This document shows, in pieces, positions 8,213 to 16,559 of a stretch of 64,000 bases of DNA (its first letter is position 1; each line of letters opens with the position of its first letter). The notes below the pieces were generated by a model. The model saw only the letters and a program-made list of their open reading frames with translations, searched no databases and was not told the origin of the DNA. Source of the stretch: Flavobacterium sp. 140616W15 (GTDB lineage Bacteria > Bacteroidota > Bacteroidia > Flavobacteriales > Flavobacteriaceae); assembly GCF_003668995.1 (NCBI RefSeq), contig NZ_CP033068.1:4588001-4652000 (forward strand), in the 5' to 3' direction. The position numbers and the translations under genes were made by a program.

Positions 8213-10438
8213 ATGAAAAGAATTACAACATTGACTTGCTTGATGCTATCAATTTTTGCAATAGCACAGCAGGAAACAATCGATCAGAAAGTAAATGCGT
8301 TGTTAAACAAAATGACGTTGGAGGAGAAAATAGGGCAGCTTAATCAATATACAGGTAATAATGCAGCAACTGGGCCTATTACTATAAACCAAAACAAACA
8401 AGCAGAAATTAAAGATGGTTTAGTGGGTTCAATGCTTAATGTTGTGGGAACAAAATATACCCGTCAATATCAAGAACTGGCAATGCAATCCCGCCTTAAA
8501 ATACCATTGTTGTACGGTCAGGATGTAATACATGGTTTTAAAACTACATTTCCAATTCCGTTAGGAGAAGCTGCAAGTTGGGATTTGGCAGCAATAGAAC
8601 TTTCGGCTAGAGTTGCTGCAACAGAAGCCGCTGCAAGTGGAATTCATTGGACATTTGCTCCAATGGTCGATATTGGTCGTGATCCTCGATGGGGGCGTGT
8701 AATGGAAGGAGCAGGTGAGGATAGCTATTTAGGATCAAGAATAGCATATGCAAGAGTAAAAGGTTTTCAAGGTGATAAGTTAGGAAGTCTAAATTCGGTG
8801 ATGGCATGTGTAAAACATTTTGCAGCATATGGAGCTGCTATTGGTGGTAGAGATTATAACTCTGTAGATATGAGTGAGCGAATGTTATGGGAAACCTATT
8901 TACCTCCTTTTAAAGCGGCACTTGATGCAGGAGCAGCAACATTTATGAATTCATTTAATGACATTAATGGAATTCCTGCAACAGGAAATGTACACTTACA
9001 AAGAGATATTTTAAAAGGAAAATGGAACTTTCAAGGATTCGTAGTTTCAGATTGGGGTTCCATTGGAGAAATGGTAGCGCATGGCTATTCTAAAGATCTT
9101 AAAGAAGCTGCACTGGCCGCAATTACTGCAGGTAGCGATATGGACATGGAAAGTAATGCTTACAGATATAACTTAGCTGCATTGGTTAAAGAAAATAAAG
9201 TTTCGATTGACTTGATTGACGATGCAGTAAAAAGAATCCTGCGTAAGAAATTTGAGTTAGGATTATTTGATGATCCATATAAATATTCTAATCCAAATAG
9301 AGAGAAAAAAGAATTAAACAATCCGGAACACCGTAAGGCAGCTCGTGAGGTTGCAATGAAGAGTATTGTTTTATTAAAGAATGAAAATGAGACTTTACCA
9401 CTTTCTAAAAACACAAAAACAATTGCATTTATTGGACCAATGGTAAAAGAATATAAAGCCAATATGGGATTTTGGGCAGTTGAATTACCAGAAGTTGATT
9501 ATACTAAATGGGTAGTTTCGCAATGGGATGGTTTACAAAATAAAGTAGGTAAGAATACTAAATTATTATATGCTAAAGGTTGCGAGGTAGAAGGAGATAA
9601 CAAAGATGGTTTTGCAGAGGCAATTGCTACAGCTAAACAGGCTGATGTAGTAATTTTAAGTATTGGAGAGCGACATGATATGAGCGGAGAAGCCAAAAGC
9701 AGAAGCAATATTAATTTACCAGGAGTTCAGGAAGAATTAGTAAAAGCAATTCAGGCAACAGGAAAACCAGTTATCGTTTTGGTAAATGCAGGAAGACCTC
9801 TTGTTTTTAATTGGACAGCCGATAATGTGCCTGCTATTCTTTATACTTGGTGGTTGGGTAGCGAAGCAGGAAATGCTATTGCGGATGTTTTATTTGGAGA
9901 TTACAATCCCTCAGGAAAATTGCCAATGACATTCCCAAGAGAAGTTGGACAAATACCGATCTATTACAATCATTATAGTACCGGAAGACCACCCCAAGAT
10001 GAAAATGCAAAAGAGTATGTTTCCTCTTATACAGACTTGAAAAACAGTCCTAAATTTCCTTTCGGATATGGATTAAGTTATACTAAATTCGATTATTCGG
10101 ATTTAAAATTGTCTACGACAAAAATGAAAAGCAATGGGAAAGTTCAAGTTTCTTTTCAGTTGAAGAACACAGGAAAAGTAGTTGGAGAAGAAGTAGTTCA
10201 GTTGTATTTAAAAGATAAATTTGGATCAGTTGTACGACCTGTTTTAGAGCTTAAGGATTTTCAAAAAGTAAAATTAAATGCAGGAGAAACTAAAACAATT
10301 CAGTTTACAATTGATAATGAAAAATTATCTTTTTATAATGATAAAATAGAGTGGGGTTCGGAGCCAGGAGATTTTGAATTGATGATAGGTTCATCATCTG
10401 CTACTATTCGTTTGAAATCAGCTTTTGAATTGCAATAA
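8213..10438 (+). CDS. bglX: GH3 family periplasmic beta-glucosidase
   Basis: I start at 8213 because the signal peptide MKRITTLTCLMLSIFAIAQ begins there; an upstream in-frame Met at 8174 would add 13 polar residues. The 741-residue protein has the GH3 N-terminal barrel (KHFAAYGAAIGGRDYN), nucleophile D280 in FVVSDWGS, the GH3 C-terminal sandwich (ILSIGERHDMSGE) and a fibronectin III-like tail (about 640-738), as in BglX. It releases glucose from beta-linked oligosaccharides in the periplasm and would be the last step of this glucan locus. A clear terminator follows. Confidence 0.92.
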   Translation: MKRITTLTCLMLSIFAIAQQETIDQKVNALLNKMTLEEKIGQLNQYTGNNAATGPITINQNKQAEIKDGLVGSMLNVVGTKYTRQYQELAMQSRLKIPLLYGQDVIHGFKTTFPIPLGEAASWDLAAIELSARVAATEAAASGIHWTFAPMVDIGRDPRWGRVMEGAGEDSYLGSRIAYARVKGFQGDKLGSLNSVMACVKHFAAYGAAIGGRDYNSVDMSERMLWETYLPPFKAALDAGAATFMNSFNDINGIPATGNVHLQRDILKGKWNFQGFVVSDWGSIGEMVAHGYSKDLKEAALAAITAGSDMDMESNAYRYNLAALVKENKVSIDLIDDAVKRILRKKFELGLFDDPYKYSNPNREKKELNNPEHRKAAREVAMKSIVLLKNENETLPLSKNTKTIAFIGPMVKEYKANMGFWAVELPEVDYTKWVVSQWDGLQNKVGKNTKLLYAKGCEVEGDNKDGFAEAIATAKQADVVILSIGERHDMSGEAKSRSNINLPGVQEELVKAIQATGKPVIVLVNAGRPLVFNWTADNVPAILYTWWLGSEAGNAIADVLFGDYNPSGKLPMTFPREVGQIPIYYNHYSTGRPPQDENAKEYVSSYTDLKNSPKFPFGYGLSYTKFDYSDLKLSTTKMKSNGKVQVSFQLKNTGKVVGEEVVQLYLKDKFGSVVRPVLELKDFQKVKLNAGETKTIQFTIDNEKLSFYNDKIEWGSEPGDFELMIGSSSATIRLKSAFELQ

Positions 10439-10452
10439 AAATTTATCTAAAT

Positions 10453-10482
10453 AAAAAAGGGGGTTTAAAGCCCCTTTTTTAT
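10453..10482 (+). terminator. Rho-independent terminator at the end of the glycan-utilization locus
   Basis: The stem pairs AAAAAAGGGG with CCCCTTTTTT across an 8-base loop and starts 15 bases after the GH3 stop. The A/T symmetry lets it also serve the convergent minus-strand gene ending at 10488. Confidence 0.85.
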
Positions 10483-10487
10483 AAAAT

Positions 10488-12521
10488 TTATTTAAATATT
10501 TTTTTGAAATTAAATTTCAACGTATTCATAAGCCCTTCTTCTATGATATCAATTCCAAGGCCAGTATTACTATCGGCAATAGTATGATGAGCAGATCTGA
10601 ATTCTTCAAAATCTTTTTCAGGAATTTCTAAGTTAACTAATGGTCTGAAATCTATATATGCAGTTCCTCCATTTTTAGTAATTTTTTTACGGCTTACATA
10701 ATCAAAGTAAGGATTGTTGATTGTACATTCCTGTATAGTGTATTTTTCCTGAGTATCTATTTTTTGATCGGTATAAACATTGATTTCATATTTTTCGTTA
10801 TCAAAGTTATGCCAAAACGGAAAGTCCTTGTGCATAAAATCTCTTGCATTTTCTTTAACCATATTTCTGTCAAAGTACATCATAAAACGATTCTTTTGGT
10901 CATCTATAAAATACGGATTCTCGATAGTAGCATTGTATTGAATGGTGAATTCATTTAGTTTTTTGTCATCACTTATAATTTCAATAGCGGCATCTGTGAA
11001 TATATTTCTAATATCAGTTCCGTTTCTATCATTATTATAGTTCAGAGTATAAAACAAGAAGTTATTCCAACTGTCGATCACTTCTCTTTTATTTGTGTTT
11101 TTAAAATATCTACGCATGCTGTTGGCACGGTTTCCTTTGTAAGTAGTTGTTAGTTTTAATTCTCCAGTAGTATTTTTAGCATTGAATTCTACTTTCTCAT
11201 TTATACAGTAATAAGGAAATTTATATGGCTTTCTTACTTGTAATTCCTGATTGGGTTTAATCTCTAAATAATGTCTAAAAAAGATAAACCCACGATTCTC
11301 AATTAAGCCAAATTCATCACGAATAGTAGCATCAATAAAATAGGTTTCATCTTTGTAATTAATTTTAACAATTACATGATTGAAAGTAAGTAATGAAGGA
11401 GAATAATATTTAATGTAATAATCAGTATTAAAATTGACTAAAACTATTGAAGAATCCACATCAATATAATCTAAAATTACTTTTAATAAAACAGATTTTG
11501 CTTTGCAGTCACCTTGTTTATTCTGATAGGTTATAGCTGGTTCTTGTGGTTTATGACCGTTCATTTCATCAGCATTATAAACATAATAAACATGATTCTG
11601 CACATAATCTATTGCAAATTGTAACTGTTCATCTTTAGTTGTTATAGCATCTAGTTTCTCAACCAGATTAGGAGCAAAGTCTGCTAAAGAAGCTTTATTA
11701 TAAATTTCTTCATATATAGGATAAATATAATTAGATAAATCTACCCAATTGCTGTGAGTAGCAAAATCTATGAAAGGAGATAGTTCTCTGTTTATATCAA
11801 CAGTATTTATATAATTTTCTTTTTCTACTGCAAATCGTTCTCCCTTTTTTAAATAATTAATTTCAGGTTCTAATACATTACCATTTTCATCTCTGAAAAA
11901 AGTTTTCTTGTAGGCAATAGTTTTTTCACGATCATTTATAAAAGTAAATTTATAATTCCCATAAGCCCAATAAGTATCTGGACTAATCCAAACATATTTA
12001 GAAAACTCCTTGCGTAAAAAATCACGTTCAGTAAAAATCTTCACTCTGGAATCTTCCATAATCAAGACATCGTATAGGCGTAGATCTTTTATTGTAATAT
12101 TAATTTTTTTATTACTGTTCAAAATACCTCCGCTACTTTGGTTTTCACTATCCAGAACTTTAATTTTGGTATCAGAAATTTTGTCAATTAAAACACCTTC
12201 ACGTAAAACACTTATTCTATGTATAATGTAGGTTTCGTTTTCTTCTACGACAATGTCTGTTACAGATGCTCTTTCTAGATTAGCAGGCTCATTAAGAGTA
12301 TAGGCTAAACAGGCATATTCACTGCTTTCATTATCATTTGTATAATATATTTTATCTAAAAAAAAGCAATAATCTCGTCCTTCATCTGTTTGTTTGTTAG
12401 AAAAATCGGATTCCTTTATATGTTCAATAAGTTGATTATCATTAATATTGCTTGCCCAATGCTCAGGTTTTTGAATTTTGTAGTGTTCTAATTCAATTAG
12501 GTTTTCCATATTAGTATCCAT
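10488..12521 (-). CDS. DUF3857/transglutaminase-like protein without signal peptide
   Basis: The 677-residue protein has a DUF3857-like N-terminal half and a papain-like transglutaminase core with C339 in QGDCKAKS, a His in LTFNHVIVKI and an Asp in FIDATIRDEF, so the Cys-His-Asp triad is present. Unlike most family members it starts with a charged segment (MDTNMENLIELEHYKIQ) and has no signal or membrane segment, so it appears cytosolic. Substrates of these proteins are unknown in general; they may be proteases, cross-linkers or deamidases. It stands alone and converges on the GH3 gene. A second in-frame Met four codons in is an alternative start. Confidence 0.75.
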   Translation of the reverse strand: MDTNMENLIELEHYKIQKPEHWASNINDNQLIEHIKESDFSNKQTDEGRDYCFFLDKIYYTNDNESSEYACLAYTLNEPANLERASVTDIVVEENETYIIHRISVLREGVLIDKISDTKIKVLDSENQSSGGILNSNKKINITIKDLRLYDVLIMEDSRVKIFTERDFLRKEFSKYVWISPDTYWAYGNYKFTFINDREKTIAYKKTFFRDENGNVLEPEINYLKKGERFAVEKENYINTVDINRELSPFIDFATHSNWVDLSNYIYPIYEEIYNKASLADFAPNLVEKLDAITTKDEQLQFAIDYVQNHVYYVYNADEMNGHKPQEPAITYQNKQGDCKAKSVLLKVILDYIDVDSSIVLVNFNTDYYIKYYSPSLLTFNHVIVKINYKDETYFIDATIRDEFGLIENRGFIFFRHYLEIKPNQELQVRKPYKFPYYCINEKVEFNAKNTTGELKLTTTYKGNRANSMRRYFKNTNKREVIDSWNNFLFYTLNYNNDRNGTDIRNIFTDAAIEIISDDKKLNEFTIQYNATIENPYFIDDQKNRFMMYFDRNMVKENARDFMHKDFPFWHNFDNEKYEINVYTDQKIDTQEKYTIQECTINNPYFDYVSRKKITKNGGTAYIDFRPLVNLEIPEKDFEEFRSAHHTIADSNTGLGIDIIEEGLMNTLKFNFKKIFK

Positions 12522-12625
12522 TATCTAAGTAAAATCTTATTTTTAATAATTACAAAAATATGAAATTTATAGGTATTTACTGCTTTTTACCGCTTAGGAT
12601 ATTTGTTTTGGTTGATTTTTATTTT

Positions 12626-13234
12626 TTACTCAACGATAGTTCTAAAAGTCAGATTTACTCTAGGTTTAGATATTGTTTTAGTTGGAGGCAATCGATGTAA
12701 CCAATGAGATTGTGTGGTGTCTTTCATGACCAATAAACTTCCATGTTCTAAAATTAAAGAAATCGTTTCTTTGGTATCTTTATGTTTAAAAGCAAACTTC
12801 CGTTCAGCCCCAAAACTTACCGAAGCAATAGCTCCATTTTTCTTTAAATCTTTTTCAGCATCGCTATGCCAGGCCATTCCTTCGTCGCCGGTGTGATATA
12901 AATTAAGCAAGCAGGAATTAAATGTTTCTCCAGTTTTTTTCTCGATAAAAGCTTTTAGTTCTAATAATTCAGGAGTCCACGAAAGTGCTTTCTTTGTGGT
13001 ATTAGAGTAAGAGTACTCAAAAGGAGAATCTCCATACCAAGCCACTTTTCTTTTAGTAATTATTAATTTCCCAAAAATAATAGCCTCATCATTTTTCCAT
13101 TCGATAGCGTTCAATAGGGTATCACGATAGAAGTCAGCTTTTTCTCTAGAGAATAATTTTCCATAGTAATTAACTATACCATCTTTGGGTAATAAATTAG
13201 TTTCTTCGTTTATTTCAGGATTAAATAAGTCCAT
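12626..13234 (-). CDS. alkB: AlkB-like 2-oxoglutarate/Fe(II)-dependent DNA-repair dioxygenase
   Basis: The 202-residue protein has the double-stranded beta-helix iron site: HxD in GMAWHSDAEKD and the distal His in SHWLHRLPP, with the 2-oxoglutarate-binding Arg region KPRVNLTFR near the C-terminus. AlkB enzymes remove methyl groups from N1-methyladenine and N3-methylcytosine in DNA or RNA by oxidative demethylation. The start overlaps the upstream Ada-like gene by 14 bases, so the two are translationally linked. With the AraC-methyltransferase gene further upstream it makes a compact alkylation-repair group. Confidence 0.93.
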   Translation of the reverse strand: MDLFNPEINEETNLLPKDGIVNYYGKLFSREKADFYRDTLLNAIEWKNDEAIIFGKLIITKRKVAWYGDSPFEYSYSNTTKKALSWTPELLELKAFIEKKTGETFNSCLLNLYHTGDEGMAWHSDAEKDLKKNGAIASVSFGAERKFAFKHKDTKETISLILEHGSLLVMKDTTQSHWLHRLPPTKTISKPRVNLTFRTIVE

Positions 13235-13466
13235 TTTTCCAGTTTTGATATTTGGTTTTCATACAATGTCCACAAGGTCTAAAACCATTTTTATTGGCTT
13301 CAATTTCAGATAAAAAGAAAACTCTATTTTCACGTTTCATTCTTTTACCCGAAGCACATTTTAAAGTTCCGTAAATTTTTAATTTTTGGTTTCCACCAAA
13401 GCAAATTTCGCCTTTTTTAATTTTATTCCGTAAATCTAAATCTGAAATTTTATTGTGCTCAATCAT
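13221..13466 (-). CDS. Stand-alone Ada-type metal-binding domain protein
   Basis: The 81-residue protein matches the N-terminal zinc domain of Ada (methylphosphotriester acceptor): LKIYGTLKCASGKRMK aligns with the acceptor region, followed by NRVFF and GFRPCGHCM. Three cysteines are present; the position of the fourth zinc ligand of E. coli Ada (Cys42) appears to be Lys, so metal binding or transfer may differ. In Ada this domain is fused to the AraC domain; here it is a separate small gene overlapping alkB. It may sense or repair phosphotriesters, or act as a metal-binding regulator partner. The family is confident, the activity is not. Confidence 0.8.
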   Translation of the reverse strand: MIEHNKISDLDLRNKIKKGEICFGGNQKLKIYGTLKCASGKRMKRENRVFFLSEIEANKNGFRPCGHCMKTKYQNWKNGLI

Positions 13467-13486
13467 AATGTTATTATATTTTTATT

Positions 13487-14006
13487 CTGTAGAGAAGAAC
13501 GGCAGTGCGTTTACGCAAAGATTTCCCTATTTTTTGCCACAGATTAAAAGATTAGAATGATTTAAAATCTGCTAGATCTGCTAGATCTGCGTGAAAAAAA
13601 TATGTATTTTATTTTACCGCAATTTTTATCCTGTAGAGACGCACCGTAGTGCGTCTACACAAAGATTGTCCTATTTTTAGCCACAGATTAAAAGATTAGA
13701 ATGATTTAAAATCTGCATATCTGCTAGATCTGCGTAAAAAAATGTATTATATTCTACCGCAATTTTCATTCTGTAGAGACGCACCGTAGTACGTCTACGT
13801 AAAGATTGTCCTATTTTTAGCCACAGATTAAAAGATTAGAATGATTTAAAATCTGCCATATCTGCTAGATCTGCGTGAAAAAAATATGTATTTTATTTTA
13901 CCGCAATTTTTATTCTGTAGAGAAACACTGCAGTGCGTTTACGTAAAGATTTTCGACAAAGTAGGGAGATACGTAATGTTAGACGCACTACGGTGCGTCT
14001 CTACAG
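13487..14006. repeat. Tandem 140-144 bp repeats, each headed by an imperfect palindrome
   Basis: The motif CTGTAGAGA recurs at 13487, 13631, 13771 and 13915, so the spacings are 144, 140 and 144 bases. Each unit has a GTAGAGACGCAC-CGTA-GTGCGTCTAC type hairpin (arms differ by a two-base bulge), then CCACAGATTAAAAGATTAG, then CTGCTAGATCTGCGT and a T/A-rich tail with TTACCGCAATTTT. Three units are complete and a fourth is partial; the array closes with an inverted copy of the palindrome at 13980-14005. No plausible gene is present. It separates the Ada-domain/alkB pair from the AraC-methyltransferase gene. It looks like an expanded REP-like element rather than CRISPR. Confidence 0.9.
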
Positions 14007-14023
14007 ATGTATGTTGTCTAACT

Positions 14024-14875
14024 TTATATTGCAGGATTTACTTGTACGCCCTCCCAACCAATAATAGCTGTTTTTCGGGTATTTCCCCACATATAACCAC
14101 CAAAGGTTCCTGATGCTTGAATCACACGGTGACATGGAATTAAAAATGCTACAGGGTTACTTCCAATAGCAGTTCCTACTGCACGAGAAGCATTAGGTTT
14201 GTCTATTTGTTGTGCAATCGAACCGTACGTTGAAAGTTGCCCCATTGGAATCTTAAGCAATGTTTCCCAAACTTTTAATTGAAAATCGGTACCTTTTAAA
14301 TGCAGTTTTATCTCGGATAATTTACTCCAATCATTCTGAAAAATAAATAAAGCATTTTGTTGTACTAAATCTAGTTTTCGAGCGAACATTGCATTTGGGA
14401 ATTTTTGTTGCAAATGATTAAATCCTGTTACTTCATCTTCGGCGAAAGCCATATAACAAACCCCTTTATTCGTTGAAGCAACAATAATATTCCCAAACGG
14501 ACTTTCAGCAAAACTGTAATTGATAGCTAAGTTTTTACCACCGTTTTTATATTCAGCAGGAGTCATTCCTTCGATGTTTACAAATAGATCATGCAAACGG
14601 CTAGTACCAGAAAGGCCAGTATCAAAAGCAGCATCAAATAAAGTGGCCTGATTGTTTTCTTTGAGGATTTTCTTGGCATGTTCTACACTAATATATTGCA
14701 AGAATTTCTTCGGACTTGTTCCTGCCCATTCGGTAAATAAACGTTGAAAGTGAAACGGGCTTAAATGTACTTTTTCGGCAACCTCATCTAAGTTGGGTTG
14801 TTCCTTAAAGTTAGTTTTGATATAATCTATTGCATCGGCAATGCGATTATAATTGATATTTTCCTGTGTCTTCAT
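14024..14875 (-). CDS. AraC-type regulator fused to O6-alkylguanine-DNA alkyltransferase (Ada lacking its N-terminal metal domain)
   Basis: The 283-residue protein has an AraC helix-turn-helix pair (about 10-105: LDEVAEKVHLSPFHFQRLF) and a methyltransferase domain (about 115-275) with the acceptor C248 in IPCHRVI and the following GGYMWG loop. It repairs O6-methylguanine by suicidal methyl transfer and probably activates alkylation-response genes. The N-terminal Ada metal domain is missing here but occurs as a separate gene on the far side of the repeat array, so Ada appears split over two genes. The stop lies 17 bases past the palindrome array. Confidence 0.93.
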   Translation of the reverse strand: MKTQENINYNRIADAIDYIKTNFKEQPNLDEVAEKVHLSPFHFQRLFTEWAGTSPKKFLQYISVEHAKKILKENNQATLFDAAFDTGLSGTSRLHDLFVNIEGMTPAEYKNGGKNLAINYSFAESPFGNIIVASTNKGVCYMAFAEDEVTGFNHLQQKFPNAMFARKLDLVQQNALFIFQNDWSKLSEIKLHLKGTDFQLKVWETLLKIPMGQLSTYGSIAQQIDKPNASRAVGTAIGSNPVAFLIPCHRVIQASGTFGGYMWGNTRKTAIIGWEGVQVNPAI

Positions 14876-15077
14876 TTCATTCCATTTTATAATACAAATA
14901 TCGACAAGGTTTTACAGTCATAAAATCCGAAACTTGCGGAAGTTTTGTTTCTTTAGTTCTTTTTGTTTCAAGTTTTGCTAAACGACAAACCTATTCTTCA
15001 ATTCGGCTCAAAAAAACCTTCGTTTTGTCAAGCTGAGTGGGGTCGAAGCCTTTATTAGAGAAACCTGAAACCCTTTT
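14876..15077. other. Non-coding gap with a flavobacterial dispersed sequence
   Basis: There is no supported gene in this 202-base gap. It holds CTTTAGTTCTTTTTGTTTCAAG and a TCAAGCTGAGTGGGG...GAAGCC stretch that looks like a dispersed intergenic repeat. The promoter of the AraC-methyltransferase gene is probably at its left edge, but I cannot place a confident -7 box. Confidence 0.5.
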
Positions 15078-15542
15078 CTACTCTAGGTTTTTTTCCATTT
15101 TATAATTAATAAGCTCTATACCGAATCTTATGTTTCGCTGTTCGGCTTTTACAATAAAACCTTTTTTTTCGAAGAATGGTCTAGCGGTTATGCTTACGTC
15201 AGATGTTATTACTTTTGAATTTGCTTTTTTTGCTTCGAGCTGTAATTCAGTTAAGAGCCTATCAGCTATTCCTTGTCGCTGAAAATCTTTATGAATATAA
15301 AAGAAATCAATATAGTTCCCGTCTTTCAAAGTTCCAAAGCCAACAATTTGGTCTTCTATAATAGCCAATAAAACAAATTGAGTATTGATAACCGCAACCC
15401 AGCGTTCTGTATTTTTAACTCCCGAAATCCAAACATCAATTTGGGCTGAATTATAATCGTTTTTACAAATATGTTTGATAGTTTCGATATACAATTCTTG
15501 CATTTCTTTTAAGTCAGAAATAGTAGCATTTTTAAAAGTCAT
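15078..15542 (-). CDS. GNAT family N-acetyltransferase
   Basis: The 154-residue protein fits a single GNAT fold: an N-terminal MQELYIETI helix, LAIIEDQIVGFGTL in strand 4, the acetyl-CoA loop region FQRQGIADRLLTEL (R/Q-x-x-G-x-G/A, about 95-107), and ARPFFEKKGF near the C-terminus. GNAT proteins transfer acetyl from acetyl-CoA to amines; the substrate cannot be told. It is 16 bases downstream of the SMR transporter gene and so probably co-transcribed with it. Confidence 0.88.
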   Translation of the reverse strand: MTFKNATISDLKEMQELYIETIKHICKNDYNSAQIDVWISGVKNTERWVAVINTQFVLLAIIEDQIVGFGTLKDGNYIDFFYIHKDFQRQGIADRLLTELQLEAKKANSKVITSDVSITARPFFEKKGFIVKAEQRNIRFGIELINYKMEKNLE

Positions 15543-15558
15543 TCCTAAAAAATTAAAA

Positions 15559-15897
15559 TTAATGAGCTGTAGTTTTAGAAAAAATATTAATTACAATAAC
15601 CCCAATTAGTATCAAGGCTAATCCAATAATGGCAGGTAAATCAGGAATTTGTTTAAAAAAGACAGCACCAATTATGGTAATTAAAACGATACCAACTCCA
15701 GACCAAATTGCATAAGCGATTCCTATTGGAATAGTTCTAATAGCAAAACTCAGAAAATAAAATGCTCCAAAATACCCTACAATCGTAATAATACTTGGAA
15801 TTAATTTAGTGAATTCTTCAGATTTTTTTAGTGCAGAGGTTGCGATGATTTCAAATACTATAGCAATGGCTAAGAATAAAAAGTTTTTCATACTCAC
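15559..15897 (-). CDS. Small multidrug resistance (SMR/EmrE-type) transporter
   Basis: The 112-residue protein has four predicted membrane helices and the SMR signature with the conserved Glu in TM1 (FLAIAIVFEIIATSALK) and AIWSGVGIVL in TM3. SMR proteins work as dual-topology dimers that exchange protons for cationic drugs or guanidinium. It lies directly upstream of the GNAT gene on the same strand. Whether it is of EmrE/QacE or SugE/Gdx type is not certain. Confidence 0.92.
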   Translation of the reverse strand: MSMKNFLFLAIAIVFEIIATSALKKSEEFTKLIPSIITIVGYFGAFYFLSFAIRTIPIGIAYAIWSGVGIVLITIIGAVFFKQIPDLPAIIGLALILIGVIVINIFSKTTAH

Positions 15898-15951
15898 GTT
15901 TTTACAAAGTTAATCTTTGTATTTAAGGGAGAAGAAGAATTGTTTTATTTT

Positions 15952-16557
15952 TTATTCAGTTACAAACACATTAATATCATCAATTGTATCTTGAATTCTT
16001 CCGCAAATAGTATCGTCGTGTTTTTTGCTTTCAAATGCTTTTAGAACTTTTTCTTTATCTATAACTCCATGTATTCTGGCAATATGACCAATACAAGTGA
16101 CAGCCAATCCTTTTATATCAGTATTTTCATTTTCGAGTAATTCGATACATAAATCCTGTACCCATTCCCAATTTTGATTATGAAATGTTATTTCTAATAA
16201 TGTATTTATAACTAGAGTTGAATCTTTAGATTTTAATTTTTTCTCGATTTCATCACTCTCATGTTGAATTCCGTTTGCATCAATTCGGCAACACCATTTT
16301 GAAATTTCAAATAAACCAGAATGATTTCTCTCTACGATTCCACTTGCAATTAAGTTATCTTTAAGACCATTTGGTTGTTCATCATCCATATAAATGTCAA
16401 TTAACATTCCTTCACTCAATTTAACTTCAATACCATCAGAATTTAATTTTGTATCTTTTTGAGATAATAAAACCAAATCAAAATCAATCATTTCATTAAA
16501 GTCAACATAGATTCTTGATTTTTTGATAACCTCCTGATAGTTTCTTTTTGTGGTCAT
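15952..16557 (-). CDS. Uncharacterised two-part protein, possible immunity protein with HEAT-like C-terminus
   Basis: I do not recognise a named family for the 201-residue protein. Residues 1-100 look like a small beta-rich domain (RIYVDFNEMIDFDLVLLSQ, SGIVERNHSGLFEISKWCC); residues 110-200 are helical and HEAT-like (LCIELLENENTDIKGLAVT, HIARIHGVID). There is no signal peptide or membrane segment. The gene ends a same-strand string of small genes that includes a SUKH protein two bases away, so an immunity or toxin-neutralising role is a reasonable guess from context only. Confidence 0.55.
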   Translation of the reverse strand: MTTKRNYQEVIKKSRIYVDFNEMIDFDLVLLSQKDTKLNSDGIEVKLSEGMLIDIYMDDEQPNGLKDNLIASGIVERNHSGLFEISKWCCRIDANGIQHESDEIEKKLKSKDSTLVINTLLEITFHNQNWEWVQDLCIELLENENTDIKGLAVTCIGHIARIHGVIDKEKVLKAFESKKHDDTICGRIQDTIDDINVFVTE

Positions 16558-16559
16558 TC

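Noticed and set aside
13487..14006. CRISPR-like array
   Set aside because: Units of 140-144 bases are nearly identical throughout, with no unique spacers, and no cas genes are near.
13886..14113. Plus-strand open frame of 75 codons across the repeats
   Set aside because: It runs through repeat DNA and the end of the AraC-methyltransferase gene on the other strand; no family or start signal.
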